From Vibrio neptunius (GTDB taxonomy: Bacteria > Pseudomonadota > Gammaproteobacteria > Enterobacterales > Vibrionaceae), in assembly GCA_019339365.1 (NCBI GenBank), contig CP079859.1:1550001-1614000 (forward strand): a DNA stretch of 64,000 nucleotides, in the 5' to 3' direction. The position numbers were made by a program, and so were the translations under genes. This document shows positions 44,032-53,404 of the stretch, in pieces. The notes under the pieces were generated by a model, which worked only from the letters and a program-made list of their open reading frames with translations, ran no database searches and was not told where the DNA came from. The number at the start of each line of letters is the position of its first letter. Position 1 is the stretch's first letter.

Positions 44032-44323
44032 GTGAAAACCCTTACTTTCTTATCTGAGTGATGGCGAGTTTAGTACTCGTCTATCGTTAAGATAGACTTG
44101 GGGTCGGTTGGATTCGATAGCTAAACGCAAAACCTAAGATTGCAAAAAGTCAGGTATTAAAACCTTAGGATCTTACGTCTTGTACTATCAGCCTGATTTT
44201 ACGAGCATTATAGTGATGAGTTATTCAGATTGAGCATGGCTTTGAGCGACAGAGTTGGCTCATCGGTCCTGAGTAAGTTAGTCTTGAAAGAATATTGATA
44301 GTAATCAGTCGAGTAAGTAGAAA

Positions 44324-45361
44324 ATGTCAGTTTGGTTGGTATTCAAAAAGTGGCTGGGCGTACGTTTGTTCCAGCTAAGCAATCGCAACTTGATCCTATT
44401 GCTTTTCGTTTACATTGCCATGTCTTGGCTAGCGTTGGCAGCCAGTGGGGAAAGCGAGCTGACTCAAGATGTATCGACCTTTATTTACTACCTCATGGTA
44501 ACAGCTTCGACTGTCGGTTATGGCGACTATTCCCCTGTTACCCCAGTTGGAAAATGGGTAGTGATTTTGTTTGTTATACCGGGTGGCTTAACCTTATTTG
44601 CCGCTTTAGTTGGCCGATTAGCGTCAGCGTCAGTGGATTACTGGCGCGCAGGAATATTAGGAAAACGGAGAGTTGGTGTGGAAAATCATATTCTGCTTTT
44701 AGGTTGGAATGGTCAGCGAACCATGCATCTCATTCGCATGCTTCAGCACGAGGAAGAGGGTAAACGGCCTATCGTATTGTGTAGTCGTTCAGACATTGAA
44801 AACCCTTTGCCCGGAGAAATCGGTTTTGTCAAAGTCACCAGTTATACTGACGAGCAGGAGATGGAAAAGGCATCGATCACACAGGCAAGTTGTATCGTGG
44901 TGGATAACTTGGAAGATGATATTACCTTGTCAGCGGCGCTTTACTCAGCCAACGTCAACCCAAATGCGCACTTACTAGCTTATTTCAAAGATGAAGCGTT
45001 GAGCCGATTGTTAAATCAACATTGCCCGAACGCAGAATGTATTCCTGCTGTTGGTGCAGAAATGTTGGCCAAAGCCGCAGTAGACCCAGGATCTAGTGCA
45101 CTCCATCAGGAGCTACTCGCATCAACGCGAGGGATGACTCAGTATTCCACCATTTATCCAGAGAGTGCAGCGCCTACGGATGTGCAGTCTATTTTTGTCT
45201 ATATTAAACGCGCTTATCAAGCCACATTGATCGCCATTGATACAGGAAGCGGCATAGAGCTTAACCCAGATTTAGACACAGCGATTCCTGCAGGGGCGAA
45301 GCTTTTTTACATTGCCGATGAGCGCATAGACCGCATTGATTGGCAAAGTATGCCTACCTAG
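44324..45361 (+). CDS. Two-helix potassium channel with TrkA-N (RCK) domain
   Basis: A 345-residue channel subunit. Helix 1 (about 22-40), pore with selectivity filter TASTVGYGDYSP (about 59-70), helix 2 (about 77-98), then a cytosolic RCK-type nucleotide-binding domain starting NHILLLGWNGQRTMHLI. It should form a tetrameric K+ channel gated by cytosolic ligands. It has no operon partner. Confidence 0.88.
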   Translation: MSVWLVFKKWLGVRLFQLSNRNLILLLFVYIAMSWLALAASGESELTQDVSTFIYYLMVTASTVGYGDYSPVTPVGKWVVILFVIPGGLTLFAALVGRLASASVDYWRAGILGKRRVGVENHILLLGWNGQRTMHLIRMLQHEEEGKRPIVLCSRSDIENPLPGEIGFVKVTSYTDEQEMEKASITQASCIVVDNLEDDITLSAALYSANVNPNAHLLAYFKDEALSRLLNQHCPNAECIPAVGAEMLAKAAVDPGSSALHQELLASTRGMTQYSTIYPESAAPTDVQSIFVYIKRAYQATLIAIDTGSGIELNPDLDTAIPAGAKLFYIADERIDRIDWQSMPT

Positions 45362-45527
45362 CGAACGGTTTTTTAGCCAAAATTCTCATTATTTATGTGT
45401 TAAGTTTCTTAACGTAGAGACCTGTCTTTTTATTTCTATATATTTTTTCTTTATTTATTGATTTTATAAAATTATTGATTAGTGTGTCGCAGAGTATTTG
45501 CACTATCAATAATAAAGGAAAAATAAT

Positions 45528-46754
45528 ATGCAAAAAACGTTAGTGGCTTTTGCAGTGAGCATGTTGATGCCAATGGTTTCAAGTGCTCAAGAGCCAACGG
45601 GTTCGTTGAATGAGGTAAACACACGTATCATCAATGGTTCAGTGGCTAACGAATCAAGCTGGCCATTTATGACGGCCCTAATTTATCGTTCATCCAGTGC
45701 CGCCAGTGGCCGTTTCTGTGGAGCTAGTTTTATTGGTGGTAGGTATGTTTTAACCGCAGCACATTGTGTGGACGACAAAGAAGCAAGCGAAATTGATGTT
45801 TCGATTGGTATTCATGATCTAACCAATGAAGCGACTCAGGGCCAACGTGTTGAAGTACGTGCTAAATACATACATCCAGATTTCAACTCCTCAACTGTCG
45901 TGAACGATATCGCTATTCTAGAGTTAGTCGATGATGTCACAGCAAGTCAAGTAACACTGGCTTCTGCAACTGAAGTGAACAGCTTGTCTGTAGGTCAAAG
46001 TTTAACGGTCATGGGCTGGGGTAACCAAAGCACTTCTGGTTACGTTTATCCAACACAGCTCCATCAAGTGGAGTTACCTTACGTTGATCGAGGTACCTGT
46101 CAGAATCTAGGCGGAGGTTATATGACTGTTGGCAGCGATGCGATATGTGCGGGCTATGCAGCAGGGGGAAAAGATTCTTGTGATGGCGATAGCGGTGGTC
46201 CATTGGTCGTTAATGACGGCGGTACCTATAAACAAGTTGGTGTTGTAAGTTGGGGTAACGAGTGTGCTCAGGCGAACGCTTATGGTGTTTATGCCAACGT
46301 TGGCTACTTTAATAATAATGGTTGGATCAACAAGAAAACGGCTAACGTTAGCTATACTCAGGACATCAGGCTTAGTAGTAAAAGTGGCGAGTATTCCTAC
46401 AACTTGCCAATCCGAAATTACGGAGCAGAAGCGTTTGATGTGACGAATATTACCACGCCATCTGGTGTGGCTGTGGTGTCGAACAATTGTACTACCACTC
46501 TCAATCAAGGCGACTCGTGTTCTATAGATATTAAAGTGGACGCTTCTACCGTTTACGCTGCATCCAATCGTGCCACAATGACGGTGGCAACGGATCATAG
46601 TGTAGCCGGAGAGTTAGATATGCATATCGTATATAGCTATGGTAATACAGAGTCATATCAAAATGGCGATAGCGGTGGCTCATCATCTTACGGCTTAATA
46701 CTGCTCGCTTTGTTTGGCTTCGTGAGCAGAATGAAAGAGAGAAAAAATGTTTAA
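45528..46754 (+). CDS. Secreted trypsin-like serine protease with GlyGly-CTERM tail
   Basis: A 408-residue secreted protease. Signal peptide (about 1-20), activation-like RIINGSVANESSWPF, and the catalytic triad in LTAAHCVDD (His), NDIAILELV (Asp) and CDGDSGGPLVV (Ser). A beta-sandwich linker follows. The C-terminus has a Gly/Ser patch (GDSGGSSS), a hydrophobic helix and a basic end (MKERK): a GlyGly-CTERM sorting signal processed by rhombosortase. Vibrio VesB/VesC are close relatives and go through the type II system. The next gene, for a lipoprotein, overlaps its stop. Confidence 0.9.
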   Translation: MQKTLVAFAVSMLMPMVSSAQEPTGSLNEVNTRIINGSVANESSWPFMTALIYRSSSAASGRFCGASFIGGRYVLTAAHCVDDKEASEIDVSIGIHDLTNEATQGQRVEVRAKYIHPDFNSSTVVNDIAILELVDDVTASQVTLASATEVNSLSVGQSLTVMGWGNQSTSGYVYPTQLHQVELPYVDRGTCQNLGGGYMTVGSDAICAGYAAGGKDSCDGDSGGPLVVNDGGTYKQVGVVSWGNECAQANAYGVYANVGYFNNNGWINKKTANVSYTQDIRLSSKSGEYSYNLPIRNYGAEAFDVTNITTPSGVAVVSNNCTTTLNQGDSCSIDIKVDASTVYAASNRATMTVATDHSVAGELDMHIVYSYGNTESYQNGDSGGSSSYGLILLALFGFVSRMKERKNV

Positions 46755-47106
46755 ATGGTGTGCCAACCTGCTGCTCGTTTTTTCAGGGCTAGGTTTGACG
46801 GCGTGTCACTCAACGTCGAGTAATGCAAATGAAGCGGATCTTGTGGTGCCTCTTGAAAGCCATAAGATTAATGCTGATCGGATAGTCTTCAATGCGGTTT
46901 CGACAGGGTGCAGTACAGGTGAAGACTTTAAGATCCGAGTGGATAGCGAGGGCGCCCAACAGGCGACAATCTCAGTCGTTCGAATCAAGCTAGACCCTTG
47001 TAAACGAATGGCGGCTTATGAAGCCTTTGAACTGCCTTTATTGGATTCGATAAAAGGTAAGCGGATCTCGGTCAATAACCCGATTGGTGAAGCGATTCGT
47101 AAGTAA
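46747..47106 (+). CDS. Small lipoprotein coupled to the serine protease gene
   Basis: A 119-residue lipoprotein: signal with lipobox LTAC (Cys about 20), then a periplasmic domain containing two Cys (TGCSTGEDF and LDPCKRMAAYEAF) that may form a disulfide. It overlaps the protease gene by eight bases, so the two are translationally coupled. This suggests a role with the protease, for example as an inhibitor or chaperone, but I do not recognise the family. Confidence 0.7.
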   Translation: MFKWCANLLLVFSGLGLTACHSTSSNANEADLVVPLESHKINADRIVFNAVSTGCSTGEDFKIRVDSEGAQQATISVVRIKLDPCKRMAAYEAFELPLLDSIKGKRISVNNPIGEAIRK

Positions 47107-47110
47107 GTAA

Positions 47111-47134
47111 AAAGCCGGCTCAGAGCCGGCTTTA
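47111..47134. terminator. Terminator between the lipoprotein and YecA-family genes
   Basis: AAAGCCGGC / GCCGGCTTT stem with short T-tract, shared by converging genes. Confidence 0.8.
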
Positions 47135-47137
47135 TCA

Positions 47138-47719
47138 TTATTCCGCTTCCACTAACATGGAACCGCGCATTGCGAGGCCGCACAGCATAGTCGGAATCGC
47201 ATCAAATATCTCTTCAAACTGCTCTAAGCCTTCAATGCCTTGTTCTGCAAGCGTCGCGATGGACGTCTCTGGGTCATAGAGCATACTCAAAGAGAGCAAT
47301 ACACCACCGAGCAACGCGCTGTCTTCGCTTGACTCCGGCATGATGGTTTCCCAATCATCTCTGGCGAGCTGCCAACCTTGAAGCACACCTTCACAGAAAT
47401 CACGAGTCGCCTGATTAACGATATCGGCCTCATCTAGTGCACACTCGCTAGGCCATGCCCACTGGTTGTCCAAAAGAGCAGGACGGTATTCATTCCACAT
47501 CGCAATGATCAATTCGATGTAAGTCTCTAACTGCTCGCCATCTGAGAATGGCGCCACTTCTTCGCCTCCCCATAGAAATGGAAGCCATTCTTCTGGTGGC
47601 AGCACATTCGGCGCAGCCGCCATTGCTGTAACGAATCCTTGAGTCTTAGGCTCGTTGATAAGTCGGTTTTCAAGTTCTGGCTGAGAAAGGATTTCTTGTA
47701 GTGTCAAAGTGAATACCAA
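47138..47719 (-). CDS. UPF0149/YecA family protein
   Basis: A 193-residue cytoplasmic protein of the YgfB/YecA family: KTQGFVTAMAAAPNVLPPEE near the start and FCEGVLQGWQLARDDWE in the middle. Function not known. No Cys-rich SEC-C tail is present. The start is TTG and has no good ribosome site, so it may begin a few codons away. Confidence 0.8.
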   Translation of the reverse strand: MVFTLTLQEILSQPELENRLINEPKTQGFVTAMAAAPNVLPPEEWLPFLWGGEEVAPFSDGEQLETYIELIIAMWNEYRPALLDNQWAWPSECALDEADIVNQATRDFCEGVLQGWQLARDDWETIMPESSEDSALLGGVLLSLSMLYDPETSIATLAEQGIEGLEQFEEIFDAIPTMLCGLAMRGSMLVEAE

Positions 47720-47831
47720 AGTGGGGTAATGGAAATTGAGCTAATACTAACAGCCAAAACGAGACATAAAAAGGTGGCAGCGTGCGGATATTCGCTATAA
47801 TTGAGTTTAAACGGACAAAATTCAAAGGCTT

Positions 47832-50264
47832 ATGGAAATTCGTTCCTCCCTCAAAAGAAAGAGCTTTATAGCGCTTGCTGTGTACATGGCATTTGTCATC
47901 GCAGTGATAGGTACGGTGAGCTATCTTGTGGTTGAGCCTCCCGTGCGAGAGCAGCTCGAAAAGAACCTTGACCTAAGAACACAAATCATTGCCGCCGAAA
48001 TCAGAGAGCCTCTGAACAGTTCGCTGGGGATTTTGCAGAGTGTTGTCAGCATCGGTAATACCCATGAGCCGCAGGGCCATCAGGCCGAGATGCTGTTTGA
48101 GTTATTTTCGGTCGTGGATGGGGTTGCGGTAAGTGGTGGGTTGTGGCCAATCCCTTATTCAATCGAGCAAGGTAAAGCGTATAAAAGCCTATTTTTCAAT
48201 CGAGCCAGTGATGGACAAGTAGACCAAGTGTTCTCTTGGGATAACCCAGAGTCAGGTGGCTATGACCAGGAGTCATGGTATACCTCAGTGATTGGCAAGC
48301 CAATGGGCACGGTTTCTTGGTCGCAGGTCTATATTGATCCTTTTACCCATGTTCAGATGATCACTGCGTCTTCCCCTTACTATGTGGATAGCGCTTTCGC
48401 CGGCGTCGCCACCATCGACATCTCTCTAGAAAGCTTGGTGGGGTTTGTGCGCAAACATGCCGAAGAGTATGAACTGGGCGTGGTACTAAGAGACTCTTAC
48501 GGCGACGTGATCACCGAACACAATTTTCAAGTGGTCGAAGATATCTACAGTAGCAGCGCCGAATTTGGTGACTTCAAATGGTATATTGATGTCGTCAACG
48601 CTAACCGTTTGGTGACGGAGGAGGTCTATGACTTAGTGTCGAAAGTCGAAGCAGGGATTATCCCTATCATGCTCGCGTGTGTGATGCTGGGTTACTTTCT
48701 CATCAACCGTTTCCTGATCTCACCGATCATCATTATTGCTCAGAAAGTGGATGCTTCGATCGAAGGTGGCATTATCGATATGCGTTATCGGAGTCAGGAC
48801 GAAATTAAACACCTCATTGATACCTTCAACCAAAAAACCGTCTACCTTGAAGCTGAGAAGCAGAAAGCTCAGGCTTCAACAAAGGCCAAAAGTGCGTTTC
48901 TTGCTACCTTGTCCCATGAGATTCGAACACCAATGAATGGGGTACTCGGTACGGCGCAGATCCTCCTGAAAACCGACATGACGGAAGAGCAGAAAAAGCA
49001 TATGAAAACCTTGTATGAATCGGGTGATCATATGATGACACTGCTGAACGAAATCCTCGACTTCTCAAAAATTGAGCAAGGCCATCTGGAGCTAGAGAAC
49101 AACCCATTCCCACTCGAAGCCATTATAGGCAGTATCAATAGTGTTTACTTTACCCTCTGTTCAGAAAAAGGACTGCAATTCAAAGTTTACTCGGAAGTAC
49201 CAGCGGATCGTTGGTATATGTCGGACAAGGCGCGCCTGCGCCAGATACTGTTCAACTTACTCAACAATGCGGTCAAATTTACCTCACGTGGCTACGTTGA
49301 GGTTTACCTTAAAGAGATAGAAAAACGAGGCCAAAACTACCTAGAGATCAAAGTGCGTGATACTGGTATTGGTATCGCCAAAGAAGCGCAGCAGAAAATC
49401 TTCAAACCTTTTGAGCAGGCCGAGTCTTCGACTACGCGACGTTTTGGAGGTACAGGCCTAGGGTTAGCCATCGTCAAGCAATTATGTGGTCTAATGAAGG
49501 GGAGCGTGACTTTAACCAGTGAATTAGGTATCGGCACCAGTTTCGATGTATTGGTTGCAATGGATCGATGTGAGCCTCATAGCCAAGATATTCAAGAGCA
49601 CATCAAACTCAACTACAGCGGCTTAAAAGCTCTAATTGTTGAAGACAACAGAACCAACGCCATCATTATCAATACTTTTATGACCAACAAGGGGTTTGAA
49701 TGTGATGTGGTTGAAAACGGCGAGCTGTCTATTCATGCGATCGCCAACGAGGAATACGATTTAGTCTTGATGGACAACCATATGCCAGTCATGGATGGTG
49801 TGGAGGCGACAACCGCCATTCGCTCTATGCCTAGCTCGAAATCGAGAATTTTGATCTTAGGCTGCACTGCAGATGTCTTTAGAGAAACACGCGAGCGCAT
49901 GCTGGGTGTTGGCGTTGATTACATCGTCTCAAAACCCATAGATGAGAACGAGTTAGATGATGCGCTTTACCGATATTCGGAGCGTCTTTATCAATACAAA
50001 CCCGCGTTATTGAAAAGCTTGAGGAGAGAAGAAACAGAAGAAATTGAGTCATTACTACTGACGTTTAATATGGCGGTAGAGAATGGCAAGTTAGAAGAAG
50101 CGCAAGCGCATTTTCAAGCTTTGAAAAATATCACTGCCGACATTGAAGACAACCACTTAACGGAAAACTTCGATGCTATTCAACTCAAGCTTTCGTCGGG
50201 TGAGGCGCCGTCTCAAGCGGATTTGGATGTATTAACGGTGTTACTAAAGGACTTTTGTAAGTAA
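47832..50264 (+). CDS. cqsR: Hybrid sensor histidine kinase, probable quorum-sensing receptor CqsR
   Basis: An 810-residue inner-membrane receptor. Helix 1 (about 13-34), a periplasmic dCache-like domain (about 40-270), helix 2 (about 277-298), a HAMP-like linker, HisKA with LSHEIRTPMNG (phospho-His about 362), an ATPase domain (NLLNNAVKFT, DTGIGI, GGTGLGLAI), and a receiver domain with the phospho-Asp in DLVLMDNHMPVMDG (about 648). A C-terminal tail of about 80 residues may be an Hpt-like or dimer region. The layout and the position after cpoB and nadA fit CqsR of V. cholerae, a LuxU-phosphorelay receptor. Other dCache hybrid kinases are the alternative. Confidence 0.7.
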   Translation: MEIRSSLKRKSFIALAVYMAFVIAVIGTVSYLVVEPPVREQLEKNLDLRTQIIAAEIREPLNSSLGILQSVVSIGNTHEPQGHQAEMLFELFSVVDGVAVSGGLWPIPYSIEQGKAYKSLFFNRASDGQVDQVFSWDNPESGGYDQESWYTSVIGKPMGTVSWSQVYIDPFTHVQMITASSPYYVDSAFAGVATIDISLESLVGFVRKHAEEYELGVVLRDSYGDVITEHNFQVVEDIYSSSAEFGDFKWYIDVVNANRLVTEEVYDLVSKVEAGIIPIMLACVMLGYFLINRFLISPIIIIAQKVDASIEGGIIDMRYRSQDEIKHLIDTFNQKTVYLEAEKQKAQASTKAKSAFLATLSHEIRTPMNGVLGTAQILLKTDMTEEQKKHMKTLYESGDHMMTLLNEILDFSKIEQGHLELENNPFPLEAIIGSINSVYFTLCSEKGLQFKVYSEVPADRWYMSDKARLRQILFNLLNNAVKFTSRGYVEVYLKEIEKRGQNYLEIKVRDTGIGIAKEAQQKIFKPFEQAESSTTRRFGGTGLGLAIVKQLCGLMKGSVTLTSELGIGTSFDVLVAMDRCEPHSQDIQEHIKLNYSGLKALIVEDNRTNAIIINTFMTNKGFECDVVENGELSIHAIANEEYDLVLMDNHMPVMDGVEATTAIRSMPSSKSRILILGCTADVFRETRERMLGVGVDYIVSKPIDENELDDALYRYSERLYQYKPALLKSLRREETEEIESLLLTFNMAVENGKLEEAQAHFQALKNITADIEDNHLTENFDAIQLKLSSGEAPSQADLDVLTVLLKDFCK

Positions 50265-50427
50265 ATTACACTCAAATGGCTGATTTTTGAACTTATCTGG
50301 TATTTTTAGTGAATTAATCTAATTTTTCTACTAAATACGGTTACTAATTTACCTTCGTGGTTCAAATTTGAAATCTAAAACTAAAAAATTAATGAAATAA
50401 TAGCCTTATATTTTGGTTATTAACCTT

Positions 50428-50456
50428 AAAGCCAGTTTATATGACTGGCTTTTTGT
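50428..50456 (+). terminator. Terminator, or attenuator, upstream of alaE
   Basis: AAAGCCAGT / ACTGGCTTT stem with a 7-base loop and T-tract, 33 bases before alaE and 163 bases after the kinase stop. If the alaE promoter lies before the hairpin, it would act as an attenuator. Confidence 0.7.
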
Positions 50457-50488
50457 TTTTTATTTGAATTTTTATACTGGAGTTATAG

Positions 50489-50938
50489 ATGAAATCGCGT
50501 GGGCCGTTTTGTATTCGCAATGCCGCTGCAGATACTTTTGCAATGGTAGTCTTCTGTTTCATTTCAGGCATGATCATTGAAGTGTTTATTTCCGGAATGA
50601 CATTCGAGCAATCGCTGGCTTCACGAACCCTTTCTATTCCAGTAAACATTGCTATTGCATGGCCATATGGAATGTTTAGAGACTTGATGCTGCGACAAGG
50701 CGAACGCATTTCATCGAGCGGTTTAACAAAGAACATCGCGGATTTACTGGCCTATGTGCTATTCCAATCACCCGTATACGCGGCCATTTTGTTTGTTGTT
50801 GGCGCCTCGTCTGATCAAATCGTCACGGCTGTCGCATCAAACGCTGTGATTTCGTGTGGGATGGGCGTTCTTTACGGTTATTTTCTTGATATGTGCCGCA
50901 AGTGGTTTAAGGTGCCGGGATACTGCCAACAAGCGTGA
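50489..50938 (+). CDS. alaE: L-alanine exporter AlaE
   Basis: A 149-residue inner-membrane protein with four hydrophobic helices. Motifs: [39 protein letters not shown] and [12 protein letters not shown]. AlaE exports L-alanine and is induced by alanine in E. coli. Length matches (149). It follows a hairpin that may attenuate it. Confidence 0.93.
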   Translation: MKSRGPFCIRNAAADTFAMVVFCFISGMIIEVFISGMTFEQSLASRTLSIPVNIAIAWPYGMFRDLMLRQGERISSSGLTKNIADLLAYVLFQSPVYAAILFVVGASSDQIVTAVASNAVISCGMGVLYGYFLDMCRKWFKVPGYCQQA

Positions 50939-51085
50939 TATTGCGGGAAATCTGGCCGAATTAGCCATTAAGTAATCAAACGACCAATGCGTGAGGTTTT
51001 TTTTTTCTCAATGGACTTGACCTAACCCAATAGAATCATTAAATTAGCGCCTCGTTGGTTCATAACACCAACCACAATTTGATTC

Positions 51086-51173
51086 GGTGAGTTGTCCGAG
51101 TGGCTGAAGGAGCACGCCTGGAAAGTGTGTATACGGCAACGTATCGAGAGTTCGAATCTCTCACTCACCGCCA
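51086..51173 (+). tRNA. tRNA-Ser (anticodon GGA)
   Basis: Acceptor arms GGTGAGT and ACTCACC, discriminator G and encoded CCA. The anticodon stem CACGC / GTGTG encloses the loop CTGGAAA, giving anticodon GGA (reads UCC and UCU). A long variable arm (ATACG-GCAA-CGTAT) is typical of tRNA-Ser. Length is 88. It stands before the accessory region. Confidence 0.96.
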
Positions 51174-51180
51174 CATTCTT

Positions 51181-51210
51181 AAAAAAAGACGTCCTAGGAC
51201 GTCTTTTTTT
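51181..51210 (+). terminator. Terminator after tRNA-Ser
   Basis: A perfect 30-base palindrome, A7-GACGTCCTAGGACGTC-T7, just after the CCA end. Confidence 0.92.
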
Positions 51211-51438
51211 ATGTCTAAAGATAATACATCAAACCGAAATTCCGAGGTTGAGTCGAGCTCAATGTGATATTCCTTCAGGCAATCTTTGCACTGACTTTGC
51301 TTTAAACTCATGCACTTAGTAAACTCCCGGCTCATATTGATGACCTAAAGGAAGTATGGTTGTGTCGAGTCAAATAGAGAAGCCGTCACCGACGTCGTCA
51401 GCGCGAGTTATCACGCCACCCATCATAGGGGCGTCGAC

Positions 51439-51762
51439 ATGCTCGAAGTAATCGTGTTCGTTGTTCTAGGCGCTGCTTATCTCTTTGTAGAGGGCAGTGA
51501 CACATCCTTAAAGGAAGCGCTTATTGCGATGGCATTCTATGGGCTCTACTTGATTGTCTATCTACTCATAGAGCCGTTCCCTGCTATGACTTCTAAGTAT
51601 ATGGGCCAACTTTATGGTTTACTTCCGGCACTATCCTTTGGTGCCATATTGTTTCCGCATTTTAATCAGCATTCTCCTGAAGTTGTCACCAAAGCCATTG
51701 GTTGGGTCGGATTAACGACCGCGTTCATAATTCTTTGTTATTTTAAGTGGTTAGTGTGGTGA
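51439..51762 (+). CDS. Hypothetical membrane protein
   Basis: A 107-residue protein with about four hydrophobic segments (near 5-20, 27-43, 56-71 and 85-107) and few charges. Not recognised. It could be co-transcribed with the LRR gene that follows 28 bases later. Confidence 0.6.
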   Translation: MLEVIVFVVLGAAYLFVEGSDTSLKEALIAMAFYGLYLIVYLLIEPFPAMTSKYMGQLYGLLPALSFGAILFPHFNQHSPEVVTKAIGWVGLTTAFIILCYFKWLVW

Positions 51763-51790
51763 TTGAGGATGCTCTCTAGGGTGAGTCGCT

Positions 51791-52492
51791 ATGTTGTTTA
51801 AAATCATAAATACCTTAAGGTCAGCAATGCATTGTTGGTTTTTTAATATGACCAACAAGGTGCGCACGCTCACGTTGAGTGATGTGGAATTTGATAGCCA
51901 AAGTGGTGAAATCGTCACTTATACCTCGGGCTACAAGAACATTATTATCCCTGAACGTTTGGGCGGATCTCCAGTAAACGCAATAGGGAGCAAAGCCTTT
52001 TGCTCGAAAAAAATAACCCTTTTGGTCATGCCAGATACTCTGACTACCATAGGAGAGAGCGCGTTCTCGTTCAATCACCTCACCACGGTGATTTTTCCCA
52101 AATCGGTTTGTTCGATAGGAGAGTTTGCCTTTTCAAACAATGGGCTGACGAGTATTTCACTCCCGCAAGGGCTGACAAAAATCTATGGTGCGGCATTTGC
52201 AATGAACGAGCTACCACAAGTAGAGATCCCGAACTCAGTGGAACATATCGGCGATTTTGCATTTGAAGGCAACCTATTAAAGACCCTTACTCTACCAAAT
52301 TCTGTGACGTTTATTGATGAAGGAGCTTTTGCGGATAACGCGCTAGAATCGGTTGTGATGTCCGAGTCGGTCACTCATATCGGTAATGGGGCCTTTGTCT
52401 GCAATCAGTTGGTCAATGTGGTGGTTCCACAGTCCATCGTGTCCCTTGACGAGTATGCTTTTGATGCTGGAGTAAAGGTCACCGTGGGTTAG
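51791..52492 (+). CDS. BspA-type leucine-rich repeat protein
   Basis: A 233-residue protein of about seven LRR_5 repeats of roughly 23 residues, each of the form IP.SVTHIGDGAFA.N.L..V. Examples: TTIGESAFSFNHLTTVIFP and EHIGDFAFEGNLLKTLTLP. The N-terminus has a short hydrophobic stretch but no clear signal peptide. Such proteins often bind surfaces or other proteins. They are uneven in distribution among Vibrio, which fits an accessory region. Confidence 0.85.
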   Translation: MLFKIINTLRSAMHCWFFNMTNKVRTLTLSDVEFDSQSGEIVTYTSGYKNIIIPERLGGSPVNAIGSKAFCSKKITLLVMPDTLTTIGESAFSFNHLTTVIFPKSVCSIGEFAFSNNGLTSISLPQGLTKIYGAAFAMNELPQVEIPNSVEHIGDFAFEGNLLKTLTLPNSVTFIDEGAFADNALESVVMSESVTHIGNGAFVCNQLVNVVVPQSIVSLDEYAFDAGVKVTVG

Positions 52493-52529
52493 CGGCTTAT
52501 TATTCGCTATTTCGCGCGCCCTCTTGACC

Positions 52530-52559
52530 ATGTCATGATGTAACTGACAAACCAATACA
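52530..52559 (+). repeat. 30-bp direct repeat, copy 1
   Basis: Begins ATGTCATGAT, contains ACTGACAAACC and ends ATACA. It matches copy 2 (53281-53310) at 27 of 30 bases. The pair flanks the VOC gene. Confidence 0.75.
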
Positions 52560-52636
52560 TTCAAGGCCAAACGGGCTTGGCATCAATCGTATTGTTGACA
52601 GGCCCGCACAGTGTAACAAGCAAACAAACTAGATTG

Positions 52637-53098
52637 TTAAGTGACTTCGACTACGGGTAATGGGTTACCTACTATTTCGTGGTCGGGCGAAAAAGGGAAA
52701 ATAATTTCAATCGTGATACCGTTCGGATCGTCGAGAAAGATCTGATGTTCATTGATTTGTGGGATCACGCGTTCACGAAAAGGGATTTTAAGGTCCGTCA
52801 AGTGCTGTTGAGTTGAGGAGAGGTGTAGCCCTTTGAAGGAAATGTGATCGATGGCCCCTGAACCTGATTGACCGTCTTTGCCCCCTAAATAATCCACCAA
52901 TGCTTCGGGGATATGTCCCTCGGGGAGAGACACCAAATGCAAAATAGGGTGCCCATCATTGTCGTACAGCCAAGCGCCCGGGAAGGCAAACTGTGGGCGA
53001 GGGCCGCGCTGCAGTCCAATAGACTGTTCAAAGAACCGTATGGTCATATCCAGATGAGCGGTTCTGATGGTAAAGTGATCGATGGCCTTTATACGCAT
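52637..53098 (-). CDS. VOC (glyoxalase/dioxygenase) superfamily protein
   Basis: A 153-residue single-unit VOC protein: start with DHFTIRTAHLDMTIRFFEQS (about 6-25), FAFPGAWLYDNDGHPILHLV, and IFLDDPNGITIEIIFPF near the end. The His near 7, His near 54 and Glu near 131 are likely metal ligands. Substrate unknown. It is flanked by two 30-bp direct repeats. Confidence 0.83.
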   Translation of the reverse strand: MRIKAIDHFTIRTAHLDMTIRFFEQSIGLQRGPRPQFAFPGAWLYDNDGHPILHLVSLPEGHIPEALVDYLGGKDGQSGSGAIDHISFKGLHLSSTQQHLTDLKIPFRERVIPQINEHQIFLDDPNGITIEIIFPFSPDHEIVGNPLPVVEVT

Positions 53099-53404
53099 GT
53101 GACTACCTCATTCCTGAAGAGAAAACGTATGTGTCACAATACGTGACCGATGAGGGTAAAGAGAAGAGCAGCCAATCTAAAAACACTATTCGTCCAAGCC
53201 GAATAATCCATACCCGACCTGCCAACAAACACGTTATCGCTTCGCCGACCCCATGCCTGGTACGTTATTACTCGCTTACAATGTCATGATATGACTGACA
53301 AACCGATACAGTAACAACAAAAGTGCTGTGGAATAATACTCAGCAACGGCCGAAGAGATACGAAATCTTACGGGCTGAACTCCACTCATTCAAAGGTACT
53401 TTAT
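53099..53404. other. Intergenic stretch between VOC and lipoprotein genes
   Basis: 306 bases with the second copy of the 30-bp direct repeat and no gene. It should hold promoters for both divergent genes. Confidence 0.4.
53281..53310 (+). repeat. 30-bp direct repeat, copy 2
   Basis: Same orientation as copy 1 at 52530-52559, with 27 of 30 bases equal. They are 751 bases apart and enclose the VOC gene. Confidence 0.75.
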
